This document shows positions 1 to 10,600 of a stretch of DNA of 64,000 nucleotides, one piece after another. Made by a program: the position numbers and the translations under genes. Origin of the DNA: Liolophura sinensis. Its lineage: Eukaryota > Mollusca > Polyplacophora > Chitonida > Chitonidae. The DNA lies in NCBI RefSeq assembly GCF_032854445.1, contig NC_088297.1:24129127-24193126 (forward strand), in the 5' to 3' direction. Under the pieces are notes generated by a model, which saw only the letters and a list, made by a program, of their open reading frames with translations, did not search any database and was not told where the DNA came from. Position 1 is the stretch's first letter. Each line of letters opens with the position of its first letter.

Positions 1-189
1 TAGAAGTTAAAAATACTCGCGCCTAACATGTGTATGCTAACACAATTTTAAGACAGTCAAACATTGGTGTGTACAAAATTTATAGATTGTTTACTTCAGT
101 GAGAAAGATTCTTTCTGAAATCTCAGATACCTTTGTGTCACTATCCAGGGTGATATGTTTCTCCACGCTGACCTTACATACGTATTGTG

Positions 190-582
190 AAGAAAAATGG
201 GAGAACAGACCTTGTCAGACATCAGGTAAGATTGGGAAGCTGTGATGGCCGGTGGGAGAGGAGAACCTCTCCGACTCCTGCAAGGTAAGATTGGGAAGTT
301 ATGATGACCGGAGGGAGAAGTGAGCCTGTCAGACATTAGGTAAGATTGGGAAGCTGTGATGACCGGTAGGAGGGGAGAGCCTGTCCGACACCTGCGAGGT
401 AAGACTGGGAAGTTGTGATGACCGGAGGGAGAGGAGAACCTGTCAAGATCTATAGGAAAGACTGGAAAGTTGTTATGATGGATGGGACTGGAGAACCTGT
501 CTGACGTCAGGTGAGATTGAGAAGCTGTGATGACCGGCGGAAGGGGAGAACCTGTCAGACACCTATAGGTAAGGTTGGACAA
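190..582. repeat. Minisatellite, ~57-bp unit, about 7 copies
   Basis: The core GGTAAGATTGGGAAG recurs at about 225, 284, 339, 398, 455 (degenerate), 510 and 568, a spacing of 55-59 bp. Between the cores lies a conserved TGATGACCGG...GAGAACCTGTC segment. The open frame on the minus strand is a by-product of the repetition and is not called as a gene. Most units carry a plus-strand CAG/GTAAGA-like splice-donor match, noted under findings. Confidence 0.85.
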
Positions 583-906
583 GTAACTTTGGTTATTTCG
601 TATAACGGTAAATCGTATATTTCATGAATCGTTTATTTCATTGGATAATCTATCCTCATGCCAAAACATAACCAAGCAATTACATAATTTCACTACTCAA
701 AATCACGATTACTGTGATTATAGCGTTTTACTAAGAAAAATAAAACAGATAGTAATGCGACACGTTGGAGTCGCCGTCACAACAAAGACAGTTGGATGGA
801 AACTGTTGTATTGGAATGCGTGATATCGACAAATAGCAACCAGATGATATTGAATTCTAAAGACTGTAGTTGTAGTGTGATACAACTTCAGCTATCGTGT
901 ACTTCT

Positions 907-1363
907 GGCCTCGGACCCCCATTAATTTTCCATAAGCGACAATGTTAACGTCTAGCGCTGTAGCTCAGTCCCAAACATTCCGTGGCCATTAAGCTTTGGT
1001 GCATACCTGGCCCAGCCTGTGAGAAAGAAGCCATAAAAATCTTGACATAGGTTGACCGTCAAAATCTGGACCTTTCCATGCCGGCAGCTGGGAGGCGTGC
1101 CTAGCAACGCCAAGGGGACGTCACTCGCAGCCTCATCACTACCTCACACCTTGTGTCCTCTCGCCCAGAATTTCAAACTTTCATCAATAAAGCTCATACC
1201 TCCTCAAAGTTTAGACAGTTTCCAGCATTTTAATACCAAGCATGCACCTGTGCACCAAAAATGGACGCCTGGGAGCAAAAAAAGACTTTATACCCTAAAA
1301 TTCACAGAACTACAATCGTCCCTACCGAAAAACGGAAGTTGTAATGGGGGTCTGTGTCCTATC
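907..1363 (+). repeat. Left 457-bp terminal direct repeat of the transposon
   Basis: It is identical to 5040-5496. It begins GGCCTCGGACCCCCATTA and ends near AATGGGGGTCTGTGTCCTATC. The reverse complement of that end resembles the beginning, so the unit is itself roughly inverted-ended. The open frame at 1052-1393 is repeated in the other copy and has no recognisable protein features; I do not call it a gene. Confidence 0.92.
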
Positions 1364-2212
1364 ACACCAGCCACCTTTTTTCAAAATCAATAATTTTTGC
1401 ACCACACAATTCCTGACACTTCTGAACCTCACAGGCAAAATTAGGGCTTGATACATGCAGAAACTTTGGAGTTGAATGAATTCAAGTTGGGGTACCCCCA
1501 TCTTGAACATGTGTCTTTTTTCCAGGGTGAAAAAACTCTGAGGGGTAAACTTTGAAGCCTTGCAGTGCATATACCGTTCGAGATATCTCCATCAGGTCAA
1601 CTGTTTTGGAAAGACAAGATGTTTATCTGCAAGAAAAGTTAAAAAAATCACATTGACAGAGCACTTTAGACTTTTCAAAAGCAACCATTTAGAGAAATAT
1701 ACATTTTTAAGAAGACTTTTCTACTCAGAGCAGCTTTAAATATCAAAGTTACAAGCCAAAAGTGTCAAAGCATACATCAAAATATAGGTAATTTATCTGA
1801 CAATTAAATGTCAAAATATACGACATTTACTTCAGCAACTATGTGAAAAAAATTGACTGACAGTGTGGTAGGGGGTATCAAAGCGGATTGTCACGATTTC
1901 GGAACAATCACTTGTGACCAAAATCAAAGCAAGAATAATGCCTCAAGGTGATGAAGACCTAATCACAGGCACTTTTTTAGTGGACAGGACTTAAGAAAAG
2001 ACTAGTATCCCAGTTCCCCACTGAATAACATGATGAAACCCTTTAAAAGACCACCCAGCCAGGCACCCCCCCCCCCCTGCCCTCCTCCCCCATGACTGCT
2101 GATTGGCTGACCAGCTCACCATGCAAAAACCTCCCTGCACCATTGCTGTTGTCTCACAGCAGGTTATTACTCTGCACAGTAACATCAAAGGGTGTCACAT
2201 TGGCATCTACAA
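1364..2212. other. Transposon interior upstream of the transposase gene, no gene seen
   Basis: AT-rich non-coding DNA with a C-rich tract at about 2068-2095. It presumably contains the 5' regulatory region of the transposase gene. No coding similarity was recognised. Confidence 0.5.
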
Positions 2213-2220
2213 TATATAAA
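2213..2220 (+). promoter_or_regulatory. TATA box of the transposase gene
   Basis: TATATAAA lies at this position. A start site 25-35 bp downstream would fall near 2245, beyond the first ATG at 2235. This favours the ATG at 2328, which sits in good context (ACACCATGA), as the translation start. Confidence 0.55.
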
Positions 2221-2327
2221 CAGAGAGGAAAAATATGAATTTAACATTTCCAATCAGGCAGCCACCAAGTACACCTATATTGGTCAGTCTGACAGTTAAC
2301 AAGGCAAACAATCTACCCCAAAACACC

Positions 2328-4289
2328 ATGAAGGGAGACAGAAAGAGGAAACAGTCTAGATTTCAAGCTGGAAAGGCCCAGAATGGCTCAAATAACCTGT
2401 CAGCAGTTACAGACATGCTGAATCCTGTGCCTGGGTGTTCCTTGATGGACACAGATTTCCAGCCCAATCAGGAGGCTGTAAGAACACACCAGCCTGACAC
2501 AAAGAGAATACAGCGGCCAAGACGGTGCAAGGTAGATTCCACGGCTGGATCAGACAGAGATACACATGAGCGGGAATGGGCTGCTGAAGGAATGCGACTC
2601 ATAGATATACAGAAAATGGTGTGTATATGGAACAAAGTTATGCTTGAGCACAGTGAGACCAAGGACCACTGTCCACTGCCCAGGTTAGAGATAGCTGCAG
2701 AGAAAAAGTGGGGTTTAGCCTGGGCGTTCAGTTTTAAGTGCTGTGACTGTGACTATGTATCTGGCTTCCACAAATTCTACAAAGAGGTAGAATGCAACAG
2801 ACCTGGCCAAAAAGCTGCGGCGGTGAACCGAGCTCTTCAAGTAGGCCTCCAGGACACACCAATGGGGAACACCCGAGCCAGACTCCTATTTGCAGCGATG
2901 GACGTGCCGCCTGCCACTCGTAGGAACATGCATCGCACTGCAAACCATGTCGCATCTGCAATCGCAAAGCTGAACAGAGAGGATATGGCAAATAAGGTGG
3001 AAGAGGTAAAGGCATACAAAAGGCAAAGAGGAGAGGATGACAGCACAATAGATCTGGCCACAGACACTCGCTACAACAGCATTACCATAACCAGTCCCAA
3101 GAAACCGGGCCAGAATGCTTCACAAGCAATTTCCCTGGCTGTGGAGACATCAACAGACAAGCAATACATTGTCTCCGCAGCACTGAAGAATAAATTGTGT
3201 TGGACTGGGTCCTGGCTAAGAGGAAAAGGCTTCCAAGTAAAGTGCCCTGGAGGACACGAGGAGTGCACAGCGAACACAAACCCACATGCCCCCTGGTCCG
3301 AGTATAATATGGGGAACGAGATTGGCGAGGGATTGGCGAGGCAAGGTGTTTTAGCCAAACATGTAACCACAGACGGCGACTCCAGGTCAGCCAAGGGAGT
3401 GGAGGACGGCATCCGACTGGTCGAGCCACTGTGGGAGGTCGAACGGTTAGCAGACCCCACGCACCTTGGTAGATCCCAGTTCAAGAAATGTAACCAGGCT
3501 AAGTTCAGTGATGCCATGTTCGAAGGACAGGGCCGAACGAGGGAAGCCAGGAAGAAAGCACAGAAGGTGTTGAGTCAGGATGTTAAGGCCAGGTGTAGCT
3601 TGATATTTTCTCAACTTATGTCTGAGCACATTGGTGACATGAGGAAAATAAAAACTTGCCTACCCAGGGTTGTGGATGCAACGGTCAGGTGTTACGGTGG
3701 GGACTGTTCCAAATGCCGCAGGAACAGTGTGGTTTGCTCCGGAGGGGAAACCAGCAGCTGGTGGGAGAGGTCCCTGTTTTTATCCACCAGTAAACTCTGC
3801 CCTTTTAACATGGATGACAACGACAGGAAACTATTGACCGAAGTACTGCACATGAGGTTGAGCGAGACAGCCGTCACCAGTCTCCGGATGAACACCAGCA
3901 CTCAAAAGTGCGAAGCTGTCAACAGATCACTCAGCGTCTCCTTGCCCAAGAATGTAAACTACAGCAGAAATATGGAGGGAAGGGCGGCGTCCACAATCCA
4001 CAGACTTAACAATGGCCAGGACAAGTCCACGGCTGCCAAACTCCAAGCTGTCGGCGCCAGTATTTCACCTAGGAGCGAGAGAACAGTACAACAGATTGAA
4101 AGGGTGAACCAGTACCACAAGGTTTATAAGAAGCGACAGACAGTTAAGGGGAGATCACTCCGCAATACAGCCAGAAAACTTCGAGAGCACATTGAGTACA
4201 GGCTTTCAAATCCAGAAGAAAAAACTGACTATGCCAAGGGACAACTGGACAACACCCAAACAGATCACACATACACTAGATATTTGTAA
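2328..4289 (+). CDS. Mutator-like transposase (invertebrate MULE-type family)
   Basis: This is one open frame of 653 codons from the ATG at 2328; an upstream in-frame ATG at 2235 would add 31 residues. I recognise the family from memory as the protein usually annotated as Mutator-like transposase domain-containing in corals, oysters and other invertebrates. Conserved-looking blocks, in order, are a CCDCDY segment, a NRALQVGLQDTPMGNTRA block, KPGQNASQA, a CPGGHEEC zinc-type motif (residues about 306-313), VTTDGDS (about 347-352, probably carrying a catalytic acidic residue), a Cys-rich CYGGDCSKC (about 454) and NTSTQKCEAVNRS. A basic N-terminus (KGDRKRKQSR) would suit DNA binding or nuclear import. 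No frame damage is seen, so the gene may be functional. It lies inside the long direct repeats and converges on the endonuclease-type gene 108 bp downstream. Expected role: cutting and joining element ends in the nucleus. Confidence 0.85.
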   Translation: MKGDRKRKQSRFQAGKAQNGSNNLSAVTDMLNPVPGCSLMDTDFQPNQEAVRTHQPDTKRIQRPRRCKVDSTAGSDRDTHEREWAAEGMRLIDIQKMVCIWNKVMLEHSETKDHCPLPRLEIAAEKKWGLAWAFSFKCCDCDYVSGFHKFYKEVECNRPGQKAAAVNRALQVGLQDTPMGNTRARLLFAAMDVPPATRRNMHRTANHVASAIAKLNREDMANKVEEVKAYKRQRGEDDSTIDLATDTRYNSITITSPKKPGQNASQAISLAVETSTDKQYIVSAALKNKLCWTGSWLRGKGFQVKCPGGHEECTANTNPHAPWSEYNMGNEIGEGLARQGVLAKHVTTDGDSRSAKGVEDGIRLVEPLWEVERLADPTHLGRSQFKKCNQAKFSDAMFEGQGRTREARKKAQKVLSQDVKARCSLIFSQLMSEHIGDMRKIKTCLPRVVDATVRCYGGDCSKCRRNSVVCSGGETSSWWERSLFLSTSKLCPFNMDDNDRKLLTEVLHMRLSETAVTSLRMNTSTQKCEAVNRSLSVSLPKNVNYSRNMEGRAASTIHRLNNGQDKSTAAKLQAVGASISPRSERTVQQIERVNQYHKVYKKRQTVKGRSLRNTARKLREHIEYRLSNPEEKTDYAKGQLDNTQTDHTYTRYL

Positions 4290-4397
4290 CCGCCAATTTT
4301 GTATATAATTTGTCACTGCTGTTGTTGCTTATGAAAGAAATTAAAAAATGATAACAGAAATTGAGCAAAATCTAAAACAATCTGTTATTTATTATTT

Positions 4398-4781
4398 TTA
4401 ATGAGGGGAAACCAACCTGCTCAGTCTTAAATGCAACATGCAACTTGCATACTGCCCATGGCCGAGACAGCAGTGCTGCCTGTTATTGTTAACACAATGT
4501 GATTCCAAGCTTATGTGGTCCACATTTACACAGCGTGTGTTGTGGCACACGTGTGAACAATCAAGCTTGGGATCTAAATGTGACAGCCCCTGTCTGGCCA
4601 TATAAACAAGTCTACTGATGTGTTTCTTCTTCCATCGATGTGTGACGGGGTCTTTGTAGGAGGCAAGACCATATCGACCATCCCTCGTCAATGGTCCAGT
4701 CCACACTCGACAGGCTCCGTTTTCACTATAAACACTGAAACTTTCAATTTTTGCAGCAATTTCTGCTCTGAACGTCTCCAT
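4398..4781 (-). CDS. His-Me-finger / homing-endonuclease zinc-loop protein of the transposon
   Basis: This open frame of 127 codons starts at the ATG at 4781; the open frame reaches one TTG codon higher at 4787. The pattern CRVWTG, GRYG, ISRLVYM, then CSHVCHNTRCVNVDHISLE with a closing N-N-N-R...C matches the zinc-binding loop region of I-PpoI-like His-Me endonucleases. The metal ligands (Cys75, His77, Cys79, Cys84, His89, approximate numbering) are all present. The gene is convergent with the transposase and ends just before a minus-strand AATAAA (4393-4388), a plausible poly(A) signal. Its role in the element is unknown: it could be an accessory nuclease for end processing, or a homing-type passenger. 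Confidence 0.8.
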   Translation of the reverse strand: METFRAEIAAKIESFSVYSENGACRVWTGPLTRDGRYGLASYKDPVTHRWKKKHISRLVYMARQGLSHLDPKLDCSHVCHNTRCVNVDHISLESHCVNNNRQHCCLGHGQYASCMLHLRLSRLVSPH

Positions 4782-5039
4782 TTTCAAGCGTAGGAATACT
4801 AGAACGTTGCATGTTGTTCATTTCAGGATGCCTATACACATGCTACCCTACGCTGAACAGCATTTTACCGATTTTTCATCAAAATGGATATTTTCAAAAT
4901 GTAAATAGCCCCAAGAAGCTATGAAACGGCCCAATCAATGCAAAACACATCACAGACATACCCACCAAAAATTATCAGGCTGCTGCGAAATCTAAGCGCA
5001 TAGTGACATTTTTCACATTTTGGTGACTTCGTCAGTACA

Positions 5040-5496
5040 GGCCTCGGACCCCCATTAATTTTCCATAAGCGACAATGTTAACGTCTAGCGCTGTAGCTCA
5101 GTCCCAAACATTCCGTGGCCATTAAGCTTTGGTGCATACCTGGCCCAGCCTGTGAGAAAGAAGCCATAAAAATCTTGACATAGGTTGACCGTCAAAATCT
5201 GGACCTTTCCATGCCGGCAGCTGGGAGGCGTGCCTAGCAACGCCAAGGGGACGTCACTCGCAGCCTCATCACTACCTCACACCTTGTGTCCTCTCGCCCA
5301 GAATTTCAAACTTTCATCAATAAAGCTCATACCTCCTCAAAGTTTAGACAGTTTCCAGCATTTTAATACCAAGCATGCACCTGTGCACCAAAAATGGACG
5401 CCTGGGAGCAAAAAAAGACTTTATACCCTAAAATTCACAGAACTACAATCGTCCCTACCGAAAAACGGAAGTTGTAATGGGGGTCTGTGTCCTATC
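5040..5496 (+). repeat. Right 457-bp terminal direct repeat of the transposon
   Basis: It is identical in all 457 positions to 907-1363, as compared line by line. Sequence identity stops abruptly on both sides: the left copy is preceded by ACTTCT and the right by GTACA, and they are followed by ACACC and TAGCG respectively. Confidence 0.92.
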
Positions 5497-6999
5497 TAGC
5501 GGCCATCTAGCTCAGGGGCCATAACTCCGTGAGGCAAATGAATATCACTCTCATCTTACTGTGATCGTAAAGGAATCACGACAATACTGTCTGCATGTTC
5601 ACCCAGTTTTATTGCACTCCGTTGAGTACCAGTATTAATGGTTTGCATCGCTTACACAGATTGACTGTAACATAGAAAGGAATAGTGTTGTATCAGTCAC
5701 AGTCATACAGGGAATAATAACACGGACTGATTGATGTAGGCCTATTACATGTTGTTGTTGTTGTTACATTACTGGGATCACACATTAGTATAATAAACAT
5801 TCAGAATATATTCTAGAGCGCTACATGATACTGTTTTACTATTTATATGACTAAAACATCATATTACTCGTTTAATGTACCGTGAACTGTGAACTGTGGC
5901 ACAACTGTGGCACATTCACTATCTGTTTACATTACAAAAGGATGCGGGCAACGTCGCTCTGCTACACGTACCAAAATAACACAAATATGCAATAGTAAAA
6001 AGATATGCAGATTTCTGCTTAATGTTACTGTTTATAATGACGATAAACACATTATACAACGTACCGATTGGTATTCTTTCCACGGTCGCTAACAACGAGT
6101 AGAGGATTGAAGAACTCGTTATCGCATGGAGGCCGCCATATTGTGAACAAAGTAGATAACTGTGCGGTAACACTAGAAGCTCAGAACGGAGTTACCTCCC
6201 ACGAGCTTGCTTAAAGTGCATAACACCACTTGCTTACATTTGGCCTTTACACTTATAATAAAACATCACATTTGGTACGAATTCAGAAAACAACAAAAGC
6301 TTTAGCTTATGTCCCGGGAGAATCCGGTGAAGGAACCGTGGAATATTCCAAAGAGGATTAAATGAATGACATAAGTGAATTCGAATTGCTTAGGTTTGTT
6401 CCACGCGAGATCTTCTTTACAACCGAGAGCAGACAATACATAGCACGAGTCGTTTGAATGGGGAATCAGAGATGTCATGTATATGTATACGTCGATGTTG
6501 TATTCGGAAGGTTTGACAGATTGTTACAGGATTTCTATGTGTCGCGAGACAGCAAAGTGTGTTACGGGAATAGAATTTTTTGACCCATGTCAATCAACGA
6601 GTATTTTTAGTAAAAGATAAGAAGTCCATGTTTTAAACCGTTTGTCTACCTTTTTGCCAGAACCAAATCTAAAAACCAAAATTAAAAGCTTTGATTCCAA
6701 AATTTAAACGTGACATTGTGTCAATACAGAAAGAAATTTTATAAAACGCAACTCAGAGTGATGCTCTTTTAGACCTTTTTATATCTGTGAATGAAAGTAA
6801 TCTTAAGAAAACTTAACTTTGTAAAGGTAAACCACCGTATTTTTGTTCAGTTTACTTGTTAGTTTCAATACATCTTGATTAGTTTGGGTTCCCCAACTTT
6901 TCGCGGAACTAAAATGGCTCGAGATATGGCTCTGATTGCAATTTCCGGCTCAACACACTTCACTATTTCATTATCTTTACTAGATGCTCTCATTTTCAG
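5497..6999. other. Non-coding interval, no gene recognised
   Basis: AT-rich sequence with a short GTT repeat near 5753. The small open frames have no recognisable features. Upstream exons of the receptor-like gene at 7000 were looked for here and not found. Confidence 0.5.
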
Positions 7000-9102
7000 G
7001 GGGTGAATTAACTGTCTGTTCCTGTGCCCCAACGGGATTTCCGGACGCTGTCATTATCCTGTCATTTCTCTGTGTGATTTTACTGCTATGCTTCATTGTG
7101 TCTGTCTTAAAATGGAAAAGGCTTCGCAGTCGACTCAGAGAAGAGACACAAGCTCGATACGTCACATACCAGGTTATTATTTTTTGTCGTTTGCAAATTC
7201 TGTTGTTTGTTTTTCTGTTCTTTTCATTACCGCTAAAAGCAGTCAATACTTTTTCAAATTATTCGACACAGATTTCGATGGTCACTGTGCATTTGTATTC
7301 CGACTAGGTCTAGTTAATTTCTTTTACACCTGGTGGACAACATTTGATACGGTTGCTTTGGCGAGTAGGGGTGTACTCTCTTCCACAGACATTGTGTGTA
7401 ATCGACTGAAGGCGACTACCAAATCTTTTTAAGTTGATGTCAGCTGTTGTCTGTAAGTTGTGCACTAAAATTGACGCCGTGTACGCTGCCTATACAATTT
7501 ACTCTACGTTTCCATGTACGCCTTTGAACTATTCGTCTTCGTACAACGTCAGTTTTCGTTGGTACATTGCTGTAAAGAAAGCATATATATTCTGACACAT
7601 ATATCGGACAATTGGTGGAAGACGTGCGATCTGCGACAAATTATCTTTAAAATCACACCGAGAGCCCTGTCACTCGGTTCTTGCCACCAATATCCGGAGA
7701 CCAACAGAGCGGAAGGATCTGGAAATTTACTGTTGCAAAAATAGGATAACAACAGGCGAGCGTCTTAACCACGCGGATTCTTCCCGTTCCCAAATCAACC
7801 AGTAATTCACCAGTGTAGACTGTCAGAGGGACGTGGTCAAAACTGTGAGAACGAAAAGAAACTTCATCACGCTGATTGTGAAAAAAAGTTTTGTCAGAGT
7901 CAACCAACAGAAACTGTGGTCAGACCTACCTCAGAGCACTTTGTCGGGCTGACCTCAAATAACTCTCAGTCCGCTTCTGTGGCCTAATGGTTAGAGCATC
8001 CGCCTCGAAGTCGGGTGAAGCCAAAGACCTTTAAAGGGTACTTGTTGTTGCTCGGTTTGCCACTCAGCACTGAGATGTTAGAGCAAGGAAAAAGGAACGG
8101 TTGTCCCGCTGTCAGCATAATGTGACTGGGTGGGGTGTCATGCCTGGTGTATTCTGCATGATACTTCAGTGACGGCAGCACTTTGGCGGCATGGATTCGC
8201 ATTGCCACAAGGAGACACAGTATATGTACACACACCTAATGACTCCTCTTCGCCTTGTGACAGAAAAATTGTTAAGTACGACGTTAAACCCCAAGATTTC
8301 AGTCATTCAATCCAATAACTTTGTCAGACTGACAACAAGTTACTATGCCTTTAGTTATCGTAAATGTGTTTGTACATGTAAGTATATTTTGTATGTTTGA
8401 GACAGCGAATCACCCGGTATTTTCTCTTGTTTTACAACCACAACCAGTTTTCTACAATTATTTATTATTTATTTAAAGGTGAAATTTCAGGATGTCCATC
8501 ACTGATAAGGGTAGTAATTCGACGTTTAGCGTCACGTGGGTTATCATTACCATCTCTCACTCGAAAAATATTTATGGTATTCATCCTTTACTCTGCAATA
8601 TTCTGTCAATTACTCTACTTTAACTTTTACTGAGTAGCTATATAAGACGCTCGTTCTGCCTGTTTGTCCGTCCGTCTGTTTGTCGGTCTGTCTGTCTGTC
8701 GGTCAATCGGTCCAATTTTACTAGGTGACATTATATCTTCCAGTATAGACCAACTATGTTTTACTCGAGCCAGTCACTTAGCTTAAGGCTGAGGGCAGGA
8801 CGAGACAAAATCATTATAAGACATTTACCCTACTGGCTGAAGTTTATTTCGGATGTGCTTTCCTTTTTCCCACAAAAACATATCAGCCTCACAGATCTGT
8901 TTTCTTGTGAAATTAATCTCTTTTCTTAATGTAGAAAACTACTCTGTGTAAGCTTTTGCTCTAGTAATACTTTTGATTTTCTCAGGTAAACCCTACAGGT
9001 GCCGATCAGAATGGTGTCTATGAGGCCATGGGGGATACTTCTGGGTTAAGGAGTACTGGTGAATACGAGAATGTGGGGGATACTCCCGGATCAAGGGCTT
9101 AA
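7000..9102 (+). CDS. Receptor-like transmembrane protein, last two exons (partial)
   Basis: Exon 7000-7172 follows a TTTTCAG acceptor. It reads ELTVCSCAPTGFPDAV and then a hydrophobic segment (IILSFLCVILLLCFIVSV), closed by the basic stop-transfer KWKRLRSRLR: a single-pass type I membrane anchor with a short Cys-containing extracellular stub. It ends CAG/GTTATT (phase 0; the donor is weak). Exon 8986-9102 follows TTTTCTCAG and encodes 38 residues then TAA: a tail with YEAM and YENV tyrosine motifs. YENV fits the Y-x-N pattern bound by Grb2-type SH2 domains. The phases join cleanly. The extracellular exons were not found in the window, and the transposon at 907-5496 may sit in an upstream intron. 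The family is not recognised. The intron holds a SINE (7974-8317). Confidence 0.65.
7974..8317 (+). mobile_element. tRNA-derived SINE, near full length
   Basis: The head TGTGGCCTAATGGTTAGAGC is an A-box-like tRNA start, followed by CCGCCTCGAAGTCGGG. The tail ends GTTAAGTACGACGTTAAACC. The same tail ends the SINE at 14424-14551. The element is inserted in the intron of the receptor-like gene. Confidence 0.75.
8655..8712. repeat. TCTG-type microsatellite
   Basis: Imperfect TGTC/TCTG tetranucleotide runs (TGTCCGTCCGTCTGTTTGTC and so on). Confidence 0.7.
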
Positions 9103-9188
9103 TAACGCGCTGTACAATGTTATTTAATACAGAGATCACGTGAATAACGACAATCATACAAACTGTAACTTACACATAGTGCATGTAT

Positions 9189-10600
9189 CATCGGGTAGAT
9201 GTAACGATATTTCTCTTTTACAACACACCAATCAAAAACACATCAATGTGTACATCTGTAACAATATTTCTCTGTTACAACACACCAGTGTGCACATATG
9301 AAAAGACTTCTGTCTGCAAGAAGACACCAGTGTGTACTGATGCAACAATTTTGTATGTTAAAGCGCACAAGTGTGTACATGGGAGCAAACTTCTGTGTGT
9401 TATACCGCACAATTAATTACATATGTTCTAAAGTTCATACTTGTCTGACGAATGTTTTCACTAAAGCACCCGTGTGTACATATGCGACGAAGTCTGTTTG
9501 CCAAACCATACAAGCATGTACATATGTAACGATTTCTGTTTGCTACTGCACAGAAGTGTGTACATATGTGATGATTTATGTTTACTAATGCATACAGATA
9601 TGTACAAATGTGACGATTTCTGTTTGCTAAAGCATACAGGTGTTTAAACATGACGATTTCTGTTTGCTACAGCACACAAGTGTGTACATATGTTAAAATT
9701 TCTGTTTGCTACAGCACACAACTGTGTACATATGTGACGATTTCTGTTTGCTACAGTGACGCTTTCTTTTTGCTACAGCACACAAGTGTGTACATATGTG
9801 TCGATTTCTTTTTGCTACAGCAACAAGTTTCTACATATGCGAGCATTTCTGTTTGCTAAAGCATACAGGCGTGTACATATGTAACGATTTCTGTTTACTA
9901 AAACCCACAACTGTGTACATATGTGAAGATTTCTTTTTGCTACAGCACACACGTGTGTACATATATGACAATTTCTGTTTATTAAAACATACAGGTGTGT
10001 ACATGTGACGATTTCTGTTTGCTAAAACCCACAAATGGGTACATAAGTGTCGATTTTTGTTTGCTACAGAACACAAGTGTGTACATATGTTAAAATTTCT
10101 GTTTGCTACAGCACCCAAATGTGTCCCTATGTGTCGATTTCTGTTTGCTGCAGAACACAAGTGTGTACATATCTGACCATTTCTGTTTGCTACAGCACAT
10201 GAGTGTATAGACATGTGACGATTTATGTTTGCTACAGCACACAAGTGTATAGACATGTGACGATTTATGTTTGCTACAGCACACAAGTGTGTACATATGT
10301 GTCGATTTCTGTTTGCTACAGCACAAAAGTGTGTACATATGTGACCATTTCTGTTTGCTACAACACACAGGTATGTACATATGTGACGCTTTTTTTGCTA
10401 CAGCGCACAAGTGTGTACATGTGTTGCAATTTATGTTTACTAAAACCCACAGGTGCGTAAATATGTGACCATTTCCTTTTTTTTAAAAGATTAATCGTGT
10501 GTACATATGTGACGATTTATGTTTGCTAAAGCATACAGGTGTGTACATATGTGACGATTTCTGTTTGCTAAAACTCACAGGTGTTTACATATTTGATGAT
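9189..10600. repeat. 42-bp minisatellite, about 33 copies
   Basis: The unit is approximately GTGTGTACATATGTGACGAT followed by TTCTGTTTGCTACAGCACACAA. Because 42 is a multiple of three, several frames on both strands stay open for 60-150 codons and read as Cys/Tyr-rich 14-residue repeats (such as VCTYVTISVCYSTQ). Frame breaks between copies and the absence of a start or splice context argue against a gene. The array begins 87 bp after the stop codon of the receptor-like gene, so it may be transcribed as 3' UTR. Confidence 0.9.

Larger units (their letters stand above)
907..5496. mobile_element. DNA transposon with Mutator-like transposase and His-Me-finger gene, bounded by identical 457-bp direct repeats
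   Basis: Two copies of a 457-bp sequence (907-1363 and 5040-5496, constant offset 4133, no difference seen base by base) enclose a 3.7-kb interior. The interior holds an uninterrupted transposase-like gene on the plus strand (2328-4289) and a small zinc-loop endonuclease-type gene on the minus strand (4398-4781), arranged tail to tail. From memory of the families, proteins like these two often occur together in coral and mollusc genomes. The identical repeats and open genes suggest recent activity. No target-site duplication is visible next to the outer ends. A segmental duplication or an assembly join at the repeats would be the alternative explanation. Confidence 0.8.

Noticed and set aside
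1052-1393. 113-codon frame in the terminal repeat as an element gene
   Set aside because: No motif; it lies wholly in the repeated non-coding end and its C-terminus differs at the repeat border.
9183-10468. Possible Cys-rich secreted peptide genes
   Set aside because: 42-bp tandem repeat, open on both strands, no signal peptide.
9189-10600. CRISPR-like array
   Set aside because: Contiguous imperfect tandem units without unique spacers, in a spliced-gene genome; the same holds for the other arrays.
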